Below, piece by piece: positions 44,187 through 53,241 of a DNA stretch of 64,000 nt. A program made the translations under genes and the position numbers. Position 1 is the stretch's first letter, and each line of letters begins with the position of its first letter. The notes under the pieces were generated by a model. The model worked only from the letters and a program-made list of their open reading frames with translations, ran no database searches and was not told where the DNA came from. Source of the stretch: Novosphingobium rosa NBRC 15208 (lineage in GTDB: Bacteria > Pseudomonadota > Alphaproteobacteria > Sphingomonadales > Sphingomonadaceae); contig NZ_BCZE01000035.1 of NCBI RefSeq assembly GCF_001598555.1, positions 28,893 through 92,892 of the forward strand, in the 5' to 3' direction.

Positions 44187-45079
44187 GGTTGGTCCTGCTC
44201 AGCGCTTTGGACCTGCTCTTTGAGATAGGCCTCGATCTGCTGCTCCTGGTCGGGGCGGAGCGCGTCGATCGCCCCGAGCCTCCTGGGCATGTGGGAACGC
44301 AGCAACACCGACGGGCACCGCCCCTCGTAATTGCCGAGATTAGGACGGTGTTGGCGATAGCCGACCAAAGCGGCCAGTTCCGGTGAAAAGGTTTTGGCGA
44401 TCTCTGGCGGATAGGCCAGCCACTGGTTTTCATAGGGTTTGAGCCAACCAAGCGCATAGCCGATCACCAGGCCGCGCCGGACCCTGCTGGTGCGATTGGC
44501 GCCGGCCCCATGCAGTGTCGAGCCGAGAAAGAGGAGGGCCGAACCGGCTTCCATCTCGATTGCGATGGGTGACGTCCTGGGCTCAGCTTCCAGCGCTTCC
44601 CGGCCATGGGTGCGCGGCCAGATCAGGGTTGCGCCATTGTCCGTCGTGAAGCGCGTGATCGGCCACATCACATTGACCAGATATTCCACCTCGCCGATGG
44701 GGCCGCGCCACATATCCTGATCTCGATGCGGCATCTGCGCGGGGGCACCGGGGTGGATTTCGATGGCCTGCGTGGTGTTGAGCTGGATACGGTCGCACCA
44801 GGGCAACAGCATGTGCTCAACCACGCCCATGACCGTCAAGTGCTGGACCAGTCTTTGCGTGATCTGTGAGCGGATCAGCAGGCGGCCAAAGCGCTTGGTC
44901 GTTGAACCATAGAAGCCACCTTGGCCGAAGGGGGTTTCGTGAAAATCGGGTTCAAGGTCGCGTTCGAGGTCGTGAATAAGGCCCGGAGCAACGGCGTTTT
45001 TGATGACGCAATAGCCCTGACTTTGCAGGGCAGCAGCAGATTGGGCGATGGACCGCGCGAGGGCCGCTTGGTTGATCAT
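44183..45079 (-). CDS. Phytanoyl-CoA dioxygenase (PhyH) family oxygenase
   Basis: 298 residues. Fe(II)/2-oxoglutarate oxygenase with H118-x-D120 (MPHRDQDMW) and a distal His190 (STLHGAGANRTSRVRRG) plus a 2OG-binding Arg. Start at 45079 with AAGGA upstream; a much longer upstream frame is antisense-like overlap with luxI. It is 11 bases downstream of luxI and coupled to gntR. In sphingomonads PhyH-like genes have been seen next to luxI (from memory); hydroxylation or breakdown of a signal is a guess. Confidence 0.88.
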   Translation of the reverse strand: MINQAALARSIAQSAAALQSQGYCVIKNAVAPGLIHDLERDLEPDFHETPFGQGGFYGSTTKRFGRLLIRSQITQRLVQHLTVMGVVEHMLLPWCDRIQLNTTQAIEIHPGAPAQMPHRDQDMWRGPIGEVEYLVNVMWPITRFTTDNGATLIWPRTHGREALEAEPRTSPIAIEMEAGSALLFLGSTLHGAGANRTSRVRRGLVIGYALGWLKPYENQWLAYPPEIAKTFSPELAALVGYRQHRPNLGNYEGRCPSVLLRSHMPRRLGAIDALRPDQEQQIEAYLKEQVQSAEQDQP

Positions 45080-45090
45080 GGCGTTTTCCT

Positions 45091-45705
45091 TCAGGCAGCC
45101 AGAAAGCTCTCGCCGGGCAAGGCGTTCGAAACGATGCCGTTCGCCGCCAGCAGGCCGGGCGTGCGCGCGGTGATCTCGATGCGCAGCGCCATCAGCGCTG
45201 CGCCTTCGACCATGCTTGGCGGTCCGAGCGGCGTGCAGTCCCAACCGAAGTTGAGGATTTTCATCGCCCAGGGCGTTTCGGCGATGGCGATGTAGGTCCG
45301 GATACCGTGCTCCAGCGCATAATCTGCAAGGGCGCACACCAGATTGTCGCGCACCTTACGACGTTCGGCGGCCTTCAGTCGCCGATCGAGGCAAAAGCGG
45401 GTGATCTCGGCGATGTCTGGTCCTGACGGGGGCGTGTCGGTGCAGAGATGGGGGTAGAATTCGCCGAGAATATGCGGACCTGTCGTCTGGAGCAGGCGCG
45501 CGGACCCGAGGTGCTTCCCGTCCGGTTCGCTCATGATGATGTAATTGGCCTGCGGGTTGTCGAACTGGTCGATCTCATATTGATCGGCCAGCACCGGCAC
45601 GTCCCATTTGAGCAGATCGACGAAGACCGCTTTGCGCGCGGCGAACATCGAGCGCAGCACCTCGTCACGGATACCTTGGAGCTTTGATTGATGATGTTGA
45701 ATCAT
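45091..45705 (-). CDS. luxI: Acyl-homoserine lactone synthase (LuxI family)
   Basis: 204 residues. Conserved LuxI residues are visible: R24, F28 and W34 (ARKAVFVDLLKWDVP), D46 and D49 (EIDQFDN), R70 (LGSARLL), E100 and R103 (EITRFCLD). It makes an N-acyl homoserine lactone from SAM and an acyl carrier; the acyl chain length cannot be read. It lies 87 bases downstream of the luxR gene on the same strand and precedes phyH. I saw no clear lux box in the spacer. Confidence 0.93.
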   Translation of the reverse strand: MIQHHQSKLQGIRDEVLRSMFAARKAVFVDLLKWDVPVLADQYEIDQFDNPQANYIIMSEPDGKHLGSARLLQTTGPHILGEFYPHLCTDTPPSGPDIAEITRFCLDRRLKAAERRKVRDNLVCALADYALEHGIRTYIAIAETPWAMKILNFGWDCTPLGPPSMVEGAALMALRIEITARTPGLLAANGIVSNALPGESFLAA

Positions 45706-45792
45706 GGTCTTGGCCTCCTCCTGGGTGAGGGGCGCAAGTGTCGGCGCGTTGGTTGCGCTCGGGTATCCCGGAAAAGGGTGATGGCTTACGGT

Positions 45793-46533
45793 TTACAATT
45801 TGGACACCATGATTGCGCCGTCCACCAGCGCGAAGGCCACCAGAGATGTGCGCTTCTTCACCCCGTAACGCTCGCAGGCATTCTTGATATGGCTCGCCAC
45901 CGTCTCTTCGGCGATGCCAAGAATCCTGCTGATCTGGCGATCGGTCATGCCCTGGGCGACAAGCTGGACGCAGGCTTGCTGCTGCGGGGTCAATTGCGGG
46001 CGCAGCTCGGCGGGACGTGTGTTTCGCCCAGGCCAGAGCCTGTGGGCGGCGGCGAAGGCGACCAGTCCGGCAAGCTGCGCCAGAGCCTGTTTGATGGGAT
46101 CAATCATAAAGCCACTCTCCGCCGAAAAGGTGCACGAACAACACAGGCCGCCCGCCTGATTGGTCGGAACTGTGAAGCCTTCGCCGATGCCCTGGATACG
46201 ACCCAAGCGCATGATCGCATCGTCCCTGTCGGTGAGGCGGATCAGTTCGGCCATTCTCGACCACCAGAAACCTGCTGGTGTCATATGGCTGGCCCGGTGG
46301 ACCGGATCGACCATGCCAAAGGCTTTGAGGCGATAATAATCGACCCAGGCTGTCGGATAGTTTGTCAGGCAGATGGGATTGGGGAAGGCTGCAAGATCGA
46401 CGTGATGGGTGATCGCGAAATAGCGAAAACCCAACCATCGGGTTACATCGCTCGTGGCTTTGATCAGGTCTGCCGCGGTCTGGCTGTCATCAACTACACG
46501 CTTGAATTGGGTTACGATCCGTTCGATGCCCAT
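45793..46533 (-). CDS. luxR: LuxR-type quorum-sensing regulator
   Basis: 246 residues from the Met at 46533 (MGIERIV), the usual LuxR length; an in-frame Met at 46647 would add 38 basic residues with no homology and neither start has a strong site. The autoinducer-binding domain has WVDYYRLKAFGMVDPVHRAS and PAGFWWS. The C-terminal HTH is LTPQQQACVQLVAQGMTDRQISRILGIAEETVASHIKN. It should sense the AHL of the adjacent LuxI. Confidence 0.9.
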   Translation of the reverse strand: MGIERIVTQFKRVVDDSQTAADLIKATSDVTRWLGFRYFAITHHVDLAAFPNPICLTNYPTAWVDYYRLKAFGMVDPVHRASHMTPAGFWWSRMAELIRLTDRDDAIMRLGRIQGIGEGFTVPTNQAGGLCCSCTFSAESGFMIDPIKQALAQLAGLVAFAAAHRLWPGRNTRPAELRPQLTPQQQACVQLVAQGMTDRQISRILGIAEETVASHIKNACERYGVKKRTSLVAFALVDGAIMVSKL

Positions 46534-46792
46534 AAGGCACGTCTTCGACCTCGGGCGGTGTTTCAAGCCGCCGGTCTCCCGAGGTCGCCTTTCCTTCCCA
46601 TGAAAATCCCGGACTGGTTTCTCAAGCCAATCCTGAATCGTGGCCATTATAGAGTCGTCATACCACTTCTGATGATCTTGGCATGCAACATTTTATATGC
46701 ATTGCTGCTCTGTGTCTTAAGGCATGCTTTGACGGTTCGTAGCGTCCCGGCCGTCGTGACGCTGAATTAGGTATGTTTTCCTGGATTTCGTC

Positions 46793-47591
46793 ATGAAGCT
46801 GGGGGCGGGCGGCACGCTGCGCGGGAGCTGGCGCGACGATGCCTTTTATCGCAGCCTGCGCGGCCTCGATCGCGCCGGGCTGATGTGGGAATGGCTGCGG
46901 CGCGACCGCGACTATATTGCCTGGTATGCTGCAGCCAGCGCTGCGACCCGAGCCACCGGCACGCCCGCGTGCTGGGGGCTGCACTTTCGCGGAAGATCCA
47001 GATCACCCGGCCCCTCTGGCCAGGGTGATCTGGAGTGCTGACCTCGATCCGGCCATTTTGCCCGTGGCGGTCAGCAGTGGGGTGGGGGACGCTGCTGACA
47101 GCGTCGTACTGCGTGATCTGGCGCCCTGGCTGACCATCGCCACCGACATCGGGGGCGGGGAGCATGTGCTGCTCTCCGATGGCTGGCAGCATATCAGGCT
47201 TGATATCGTCGAGGGACGCCTGGGCGGGCGCGATATGGTCAGTTTTCACTACAGGCTGGGCGGCATCGTCACGGCTGAAGGACTGGTTCCGCCGTTGCGG
47301 CGCTTTCTTGCCCTGTGTCGGCAGCGGAGCTTTCCGACCGCGCTTTTTCCTGTCGACCCGCGCATGGATCGTGGCCTTGATGTTCTACGGGTGCATGATG
47401 CTCTGGCCGATGGGGCGAGCCAGCGGGAGATAGCATCGGTCTTCTTTGGCGAAGAGCGGGTGGCCGCCGACTGGAGTGGACCTTCAGATTCCTTGCGTTC
47501 CCGTGTGCGTCGGCTGGTCAGCGATGCCCGAGCCATGGCCGGAGGCGGGTATCGATGGCTGCTGCGGAGAAGCGGCAAGGAGCATGGATGA
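46793..47591 (+). pseudogene. Frameshifted DUF6499-DUF2285 protein
   Basis: Two frames make one protein. The first (from 46793) gives SWRDDAFYRSLRGLDRAGLM then WEWLRRDRDYIAWYAAAS and WGLHF (DUF6499). The second continues AEDPDHPAPLARVIWSADLD and runs to 47591 with the DUF2285 region (FHYRLGGIVTAEGLVPPLRR). They join at 46985-46988, where one extra T in CACTTTCGCG breaks the frame. Such proteins are common in sphingomonad integrative elements and are probably DNA-binding. The break is either real inactivation or a base-calling error. Confidence 0.75.
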
Positions 47592-47928
47592 AGCCGCCGG
47601 TCGTCGGATACAGTTCCTCAGCAGCCCATCATCCGAGCCTGTTGTTTCGATTGGGGAGATATTTGGGGGCCAGAGATACCATAGTGCCGTGGAGCTTATG
47701 AAATCTCACGCGTGGGGCGATGTAGACCGCAGCTTTACCTGTCATCACGGCCCAGCCATTTTTACCCGGAATGCTGTAGTGGCAAGAATGATTTTCGGAT
47801 TTGCCGGCATGGAGTTGGGTCGCTGGATCGAGCCCTCGCGGTGTGACGCGACCGCGCTCTATACCCCTGAAGCCGCACGCGGCCTCAGGGGCACCGGGCC
47901 GCTGGAGGCGTCCCGGCCCTGGGGGTAA
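47584..47928 (+). CDS. Possible small hypothetical protein
   Basis: 114 residues starting at an ATG that overlaps the end of the DUF2285 gene and carries AAGGAGC just before it. The middle (HAWGDVDRSFTCHHGPAIFTRNAVVARMIFGFAGMELG) looks protein-like, but the last 30 codons run into a hairpin and no family is recognised. It may be a chance frame. Confidence 0.3.
   Translation: MDEAAGRRIQFLSSPSSEPVVSIGEIFGGQRYHSAVELMKSHAWGDVDRSFTCHHGPAIFTRNAVVARMIFGFAGMELGRWIEPSRCDATALYTPEAARGLRGTGPLEASRPWG
47864..47891. repeat. 13-bp inverted repeat
   Basis: Arms 47864-47876 and 47879-47891, one mismatch, 2-base loop; terminator-like but with no T-tract on either side. Confidence 0.5.
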
Positions 47929-48564
47929 CGATCGCTGGGCCGAAGGTGGGGTGGTGCCAGATCGCCTTTGCCTTGACGGCGATGGCAGTGGCGGCGGCGA
48001 GGTTGCAGCCGCTTCGCTGATGGAATCGCGCGGATGAGCCGCGCGATGGGGGATCGCCCGCCAGCCGACCCATGCGTCCCCTGCGCCGTCTCCCAGCATC
48101 CCTGGCGTGCCATACGGATGTTCGGTGGTAACGAGTTGCGTCGGGGGGAAGCTCAGCTAGGCGAAAGAGGGCCGGCGGCGTTGTCTGCTCCAAAGAGCAG
48201 CGCCAGCCCCCTTTCACCAAGCTGAGCTAACATCTCCCCTCCCGTGCCTGTTGCCACCAAGACAGTCCGCACGGCCCTGGGGATCCTGCGAGGACGGCTC
48301 CGGGAACGATGGATCGGGAGGCTCGGCTTGCGTTCGATCCCTGGCAGCAAGGGAATGGGCCGCATGCGACCCATGCGTTATGGGTTTGCTGGGCCGCTGG
48401 TCGCGGCCCCGGGCAGATGCTCGGACTCACCAGATCCGATGGGTTTTCTGTCAAGAAAACAATGATATACTCTGAAATCGCGAAGTCCTGTATAAGTGAT
48501 CTTGTCAGAGGGGAAGTGAAAATTCTCTGACAGCAAGGATGAACCACAGGATGGAGTAAAGATC
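47929..48564. other. Gene-free, palindrome-rich region
   Basis: About 640 bases between the DUF2285 and DUF736 genes. No supportable gene, but several inverted repeats: 48025-48047 (9-bp perfect), 48150-48228 (long hairpin), and 48488-48524 (TGTCAGAG/CTCTGACA just before the DUF736 gene, possibly an operator). It may be a regulatory or transfer region of the mobile element. Confidence 0.5.
48150..48228. repeat. 79-base imperfect palindrome (22-bp outer arms, nested inner stem)
   Basis: Outer arms 48150-48171 and 48207-48228 match at 19 of 22 positions. An inner stem CTGCTC/GAGCAG with GGCG/CGCC sits in the 35-base centre. The size and nesting suggest a structured RNA, a cruciform site or a transfer-related site. 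Confidence 0.6.
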
Positions 48565-49047
48565 ATGAATATCGGTGAAATGATCCGCAGTGAAAATGGT
48601 GGCGTCAACGGCTATATTGCCGAGGCCGGTTTCGATTTCGATGGCATCTTTCTTGAAAAGGTTGCCTCGGACAATCCGCGTGCCCCTCTCTTCAATCTCA
48701 TGACCAAGAGCCCACGTGGCCGTGATGTCCGCCTGGGATCGATCTGGGAGCGCGCAGCCAAGGAAACAGGGGAAACCTACTTTGGCGGTTACATCGACAC
48801 CGCGCAGTCGGGCTTCGTTCCCATCCGCATGTTTCGTTCGCGCCAGCAGGATAACGTCTGGAACATCGTGCGGCCCACGGCGCAGCGTCGGCGGGAAGGG
48901 GAGGCGGCAGACCTTCCTGCGGAGGACTTTCGCCGGGATGCCATGGAGCACGATGCCATCGAGCCCGATCATGATCGCGACGACTTCGGCCCGCGCAGGC
49001 CCTCCCGTTCGGCAAAGTCAAAGGCCGAAGGGCCCGAGCTGGCCTGA
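48565..49047 (+). CDS. DUF736 family protein
   Basis: 160 residues. The N-terminal MNIGEMIRSENGGVNGYIAE, central DNPRAPLFNLMTKSPRGRDVRLGSIWE and TYFGGYIDT segments match DUF736, a small beta-rich family nearly always encoded in alphaproteobacterial conjugative/integrative elements. The C-terminal 55 residues are Arg/Asp-rich and low complexity. GGAG lies upstream. It is followed by ardC in the usual accessory order. Confidence 0.85.
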   Translation: MNIGEMIRSENGGVNGYIAEAGFDFDGIFLEKVASDNPRAPLFNLMTKSPRGRDVRLGSIWERAAKETGETYFGGYIDTAQSGFVPIRMFRSRQQDNVWNIVRPTAQRRREGEAADLPAEDFRRDAMEHDAIEPDHDRDDFGPRRPSRSAKSKAEGPELA

Positions 49048-49193
49048 AGGCTCTGGCCTGATCTCGCAATGATCCCCAAACCCGATCGCATAATCTGATC
49101 CGGTAATCTGATGTCACGGGCGGGGAGCCACGCGGTTCCCCCGCCTTTCCCGAAGTACCCCTTTCCCCTCACAACCGAAAAGGAGCCTTCGCC

Positions 49194-49877
49194 ATGGTGA
49201 AGGAAGCTGCACGCCATCGGCGTGGGGACGCATCGTCGCGTCCGCAGGAATCGCGCAATGCCCTCTATGATGAGGTCACGGCCAAGATCATCGCCCAGCT
49301 TGAAGCAGAACGCTTCCCATGGGTTCAGCCATGGGCCGCCCCGGATGCATCGTCGGGTGGACTGGCACCGGGCATGCCCCGCAATGCCTTGACCCGCCGG
49401 GCCTATTCCGGGGTCAATGTGCTGTTGCTCTGGGGCGCGGTCATCGAGCATCACTATCCTTCGCAAGGCTGGCTCACCTTCAAACAGGCGCTCGAAGCCG
49501 GGGGCAATGTGAAGAAAGGCGAGAAAGGCGTGACCGTGGTCTATGCCGACCGCTTCACGCCGGAAACGGAAAAGCAGCGGGCCGAGCAGAGTGGCGGCGA
49601 GGCGCGCAGCATCGCTTTTCTCAAGCGTTTTACCGTGTTCAACGTCGCGCAATGCGAAGGCCTGCGGGAAGGGCTGGCATGTGATCCCGAGCCCTTGCCC
49701 ATGGGGCGGATTGCCCCGGTGGGTGACGAAGTGATCGCGGCATCCGGCGTCGAATTCCACATCGGCGGCAACCGCGCCTACTATGTGCCTTCCGCCGATT
49801 ACGTGCAGGTGCCCCCGCCGCTGGCCTTTTTCGACAGCATCAACTGGTATCGCACGGCGCTGCACGAACTCACCCAT
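49194..49877 (+). pseudogene. ardC: ArdC antirestriction protein, 5' part (interrupted)
   Basis: 228 codons, starting with AAGGAG 10 bases upstream. The N-terminal DNA-binding DUF1738 domain is intact (RNALYDEVTAKIIAQLEAERFPWVQPW, GVNVLLLWGA, FKQALEAGGNVKKGEKG). The frame ends in the metalloprotease motif HELTH (residues 224-228) exactly where the recombinase element enters. Read-through would add element-derived residues. Removing the element restores HELTHATGHPSRL, the family consensus, giving a 339-residue protein. Confidence 0.9.
49872..49877. repeat. 6-bp flanking direct repeat, left
   Basis: ACCCAT, repeated at 53243-53248. One copy belongs to the ardC codons Thr-His; the second marks the other edge of the inserted element, as target duplication or recombination overlap. 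Confidence 0.7.
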
Positions 49878-49902
49878 AATGCCGCGATCCGGATTATGCC
49901 GC
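49878..49902 (+). repeat. Left terminal inverted repeat of the RIT element, 25 bp
   Basis: Perfect reverse complement of 53190-53214. It contains TTATGCCG, a motif repeated in both orientations at both ends, probably a recombinase-binding half site. Confidence 0.9.
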
Positions 49903-49959
49903 GCGGTCTCTGGTCGAGGGTAGTTTTCCGGCCATCGGCCGCGCGACGGTTCGGCATAA

Positions 49960-50952
49960 TCAGAGGCCTTCCAAGAACGCGAGGAGTTGGTCGTCGGGTC
50001 GGAATCGGCCTGACGGGGTGGGCGGAGCAGCCACGCGAGCGAGCGCCTTTTCCTTCATCCGCATGTCGGCATGGATGTAGATCTGGGTGGTCTCGACGTT
50101 CTCGTGACCAAGCCAGAGTGCGATTACCGCTGGATCGACGCCGTGATGGAGCAGGTCCATCGCCGTGCTGTGGCGCAGCGTATGCGGCGTGACCCGCTTG
50201 GAGCCGATGCTGCGGCACGCGCGCGACGCCGTGAGACAGTGCTTGCGGACCAGATGTTCGAGCGCATCGCGGCTCAGCCGCTCGCCCCGGATCGACGGGA
50301 ACAGTGGCCTGCTCTCATCCTTATCATCGCCGATCCACGCCGCCAGCAGCTTGGCCGTCTCGCGCCGAAGCGGGGTAGCGCGCTCCTTCCGGCCCTTGCC
50401 CATGCAGCGGATGTGCGCGCCGTTCCCGAGCGTAACATCGCCGCGCGTCAGGCCGACCAGTTCGGATGCCCGAAGGCCGGTCTGGACGGCGAGCAACAGC
50501 AACGCATGATCGCGCCGCCCCGCCCATGTCGTGCGATCAGGAGCCGCCAGCAACGCCGCGATCTCGTTGGCGTCGAGGAACGTCACCGTGCGCTTCACAT
50601 AGCGTTTGTTGGGCATCGCGAGGATGCGCTGGCAGTGGAGCAGCCAAGTCGGATCGCTCATCGCGACGTAGCGGTAGAACGACCGGATCGCGGCGAGCCG
50701 GGTGTTGCGGCTGCGCGCGCTGTTGCCCCGCGCCGTCTCGGTATGCAGGAGGAAGTCGGCGACCAGATCGGCGTCGATATCCTCTACCGTGAGCTTGACC
50801 GGCGGTTTGCCGTATCGAGCGCCCGCATATCTGAGCAGCAACCGGAACGTGTCGCGATAGCCCGCGACCGTATGTCGGCTAGCCTCCATCTGGACGCACA
50901 GCCGGTCGGTGAAGAAGCGCTGGATCAGCGCGGGCAAGGCGACCGCGCTCAT
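49960..50952 (-). CDS. Tyrosine recombinase, third gene of the RIT trio
   Basis: 330 residues. An N-terminal SAM-like core-binding domain (FFTDRLCVQMEASRHTVAGYRDTFRLLLRYAG) and a catalytic domain with R in TGLRASELVGLTRGDV, HTLRHS (H-x-x-R), GHENVETT and the nucleophile Tyr in IYIHADM. All key residues look intact. Its start overlaps the stop of the second recombinase (ATGA). Confidence 0.92.
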   Translation of the reverse strand: MSAVALPALIQRFFTDRLCVQMEASRHTVAGYRDTFRLLLRYAGARYGKPPVKLTVEDIDADLVADFLLHTETARGNSARSRNTRLAAIRSFYRYVAMSDPTWLLHCQRILAMPNKRYVKRTVTFLDANEIAALLAAPDRTTWAGRRDHALLLLAVQTGLRASELVGLTRGDVTLGNGAHIRCMGKGRKERATPLRRETAKLLAAWIGDDKDESRPLFPSIRGERLSRDALEHLVRKHCLTASRACRSIGSKRVTPHTLRHSTAMDLLHHGVDPAVIALWLGHENVETTQIYIHADMRMKEKALARVAAPPTPSGRFRPDDQLLAFLEGL

Positions 50953-51890
50953 TGGACTGCCTCCCGCCCATCGGCGGTCGCTCGCGCCATCGCCAGATCG
51001 AGCAGTTCCGGGACCGCTTCCAGATACCAGTATGTGTTGGAGGGATCGCTATGGCCCAGATAGGTCGTCAGCCGGATCATCTCGCGCGCCGGGTCTTTGC
51101 CGGTGCGATACCAGCCGATCATCGTCTTGACCGCGAAGCTATGGCGAAGATCGTGGATGCGCGGTCCCCGGCCATGTTTGCAGTATGGCTGAGGAGTCCG
51201 GAGCCCGATCTGCTGGCAGGCTCGCGCGAAGTTGTATCGGGCCGAGCAGTCGGTGAGCCTCGTTGCCTTGTCGGTGACGAACAGAGGCTTGCCCGGATGG
51301 CCGATCAGCCGGTCGCGTTCAGCAAGATAGCTGATCAGCTCCGTGACGACGCTTGGATCGAGCGGCAGCAACCGCTCTTTGCCGAGCTTCCCCTGCCGGA
51401 CGCGCAACACACCATGATCGCGGTCGAGATCGTCACGATCGAGCGACAGCGCCTCGTTGATCCTCAGGCCCGTGACCGCGATCAGCCCGAACAACGTCGA
51501 ACAGGTCAGCCCGCGCAGGCCATAGATCGATGGCAGCGCCTTGGCCGCTGCGATGATGGCTCCGATCTCGACATCGGTATAGATATGCGGGCGCGACCGG
51601 TTGAAGCCACCCGGCAGCAGACCGCGCGGCGGCGCTTCGTGCCCCGGATCGAAGCTGCTCAGCCATTGCGCGAACAGGCGCACGACGCTGAGCCTCGCCC
51701 CTCGGGTCGAGGGGCCTCCTTCGGCCAGCGTGGCGTGCCAGCGCAGGAACAACGCGGTGTCGATATGAACGGCACCCTCGCGGTCGGCGAACCGGGTGAA
51801 GCGGCGCAGGATGCGCTCGCTGGTGGCAAGGTCGTAGCCGAGGCTGCGCCGGACGCTCAGATAGCGGTCGAGTTGAGAGGTGAGGCTCAT
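50949..51890 (-). CDS. Tyrosine recombinase, second gene of the RIT trio
   Basis: 313 residues. The catalytic domain shows R in TGLRINEALSLDRDDLD, HDLRHSFAVKTM, LGHSDPSNT and a Tyr in YWYLEAV. It is more diverged in the last box than the third gene, and in RIT elements the three enzymes are not interchangeable. Coupled by ATGA overlaps to both neighbours. Confidence 0.92.
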   Translation of the reverse strand: MSLTSQLDRYLSVRRSLGYDLATSERILRRFTRFADREGAVHIDTALFLRWHATLAEGGPSTRGARLSVVRLFAQWLSSFDPGHEAPPRGLLPGGFNRSRPHIYTDVEIGAIIAAAKALPSIYGLRGLTCSTLFGLIAVTGLRINEALSLDRDDLDRDHGVLRVRQGKLGKERLLPLDPSVVTELISYLAERDRLIGHPGKPLFVTDKATRLTDCSARYNFARACQQIGLRTPQPYCKHGRGPRIHDLRHSFAVKTMIGWYRTGKDPAREMIRLTTYLGHSDPSNTYWYLEAVPELLDLAMARATADGREAVQ

Positions 51891-53098
51891 TGTGCGCCTC
51901 CCGCCACCGGCCAGGGCTGCGCGACCAACCGCAGCCCGTCGATGTCGAGCCGGGCATATATCATCGTCGATGATCGCGCGCGGTGCCGCAGCACGTCGCC
52001 CACTTCATCGAGCGACGCGCCTGTGTTCACGAGCCGGGTGGCAAGGCTATGACGCAGAAGGTGCGATCCCACATAGGGCGTCACCGGCTTCTGGCCAGTC
52101 GCCTTCAAGGCATCCTTGAGGATGGCGTTGACGATCTGCCCATCCTTGAACGGGCGATGCGGCGCGCGATGTGTCACGAACATCGTGCGGCAGGTGGTCG
52201 GTCCTCGCTCCTCGCGAAGATAGGTGCTCAGCGCATCGCCGACCTCCACCGTGATCGGCAGGCGGTCGTGCAGCTTGCCCTTGCCGCGCACCGTCAGTTC
52301 GCCCGAACGCCAGTCGATGTCGCCGAGCTGGATCGCGATGACCTCGGCCGCACGCAGCCCAAGCCGGGCCATGAGCAGAAGCATCGCATAATCCCGCGCA
52401 CCGTGCCGGGGATTGTCGCGCACGCAAGCCAGCACCGCCTCGACGCCCTCGGGCGACAAGTGGCGCGGCAGTCGCGCGCCCCAAACCTTCGCCACCTTCG
52501 GCACGCTCAGCGCCAGATTGGTCGCCGTGGCCCCACATCCGAACAGGTATTGAAGGAAGATGCGGACATGGGTCGCCACCGTCTTGTCGCGACGGGCGCT
52601 GATCAGCACATGCTCCATGAAGCTGATCGCATCGGCGGGACGCAGGCACGCCGTATCGGGCATCGTCTTGCCGAACCGATAGTCAAGGAACCGACGCGCA
52701 AAGCCCACCGTATGGGGGATGCTACGCGGGCTGAGGCCGCGCTGCTTGACGAGATAGGTCTCGAAGTCCGTCAGCAACGCCGCGCGCGCGATCTCAGCCT
52801 CGGTGAACGGCACCGGTTGCGCCACGCCGATATCGATCAAATGCTGAACAAGCCGGCGCGCGATGGTGTCGAGGCGGATCGTGTTCTTCCGCGCCCTCGG
52901 CACCTCTCGCATCAGCGCCTCGATGCAATCGAGCGTTACCGACGAGGGAGCGATGCCTGCTTGGTCAAGCAACGCGCCGAACTTCCTCGCTCGACACCGA
53001 TACGTGATAATCGTCCGCGCCGTGTAGTTCTCGGCGGCATAGGTCCGCTCAAACGCGGGCAAATACGGCTCGATGCAGGTTTCAAGATTGTCGGACAT
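51887..53098 (-). CDS. Tyrosine recombinase, first gene of the RIT trio
   Basis: 403 residues from the Met at 53098 (MSDNLETCIEPYLPAFERTY), which has AAGG/GGAG upstream; the frame extends to 53161 but those codons cover the element end motifs. Catalytic signatures: R in LGLRAAEVIAIQLGDIDW, HLLRHSLATRL, LRHRARSSTMIYARLD with the Tyr. It is the largest of the three, and is transcribed first from the right end. Confidence 0.92.
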   Translation of the reverse strand: MSDNLETCIEPYLPAFERTYAAENYTARTIITYRCRARKFGALLDQAGIAPSSVTLDCIEALMREVPRARKNTIRLDTIARRLVQHLIDIGVAQPVPFTEAEIARAALLTDFETYLVKQRGLSPRSIPHTVGFARRFLDYRFGKTMPDTACLRPADAISFMEHVLISARRDKTVATHVRIFLQYLFGCGATATNLALSVPKVAKVWGARLPRHLSPEGVEAVLACVRDNPRHGARDYAMLLLMARLGLRAAEVIAIQLGDIDWRSGELTVRGKGKLHDRLPITVEVGDALSTYLREERGPTTCRTMFVTHRAPHRPFKDGQIVNAILKDALKATGQKPVTPYVGSHLLRHSLATRLVNTGASLDEVGDVLRHRARSSTMIYARLDIDGLRLVAQPWPVAGGAQ

Positions 53099-53189
53099 GA
53101 CCTTCGTGCTCCATGTTGTTGGAGCGACGGAGATTATGCCGAATGGGCGCAGCGCGATCATGCCGCCAGCCGCGCCTTTGCGGTGCCAT

Positions 53190-53214
53190 GCGGCATAATC
53201 CGGATCGCGGCATT
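53190..53214 (-). repeat. Right terminal inverted repeat of the RIT element, 25 bp
   Basis: Perfect reverse complement of 49878-49902. Confidence 0.9.
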
Positions 53215-53221
53215 ATGGCCA

Positions 53222-53241
53222 TTATGCCGATATCGGCATAA
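53222..53241. repeat. 20-bp perfect palindrome at the right end of the RIT element
   Basis: TTATGCCGAT followed by its reverse complement. It consists of two inverted copies of TTATGCCG and lies just inside the 6-bp flanking repeat. No equivalent is present outside the left inverted repeat. Confidence 0.85.

Noticed and set aside
45706..45792. lux box upstream of luxI
   Set aside because: No convincing 18-20 bp inverted repeat was found in the spacer, so quorum control of luxI is not claimed from sequence.
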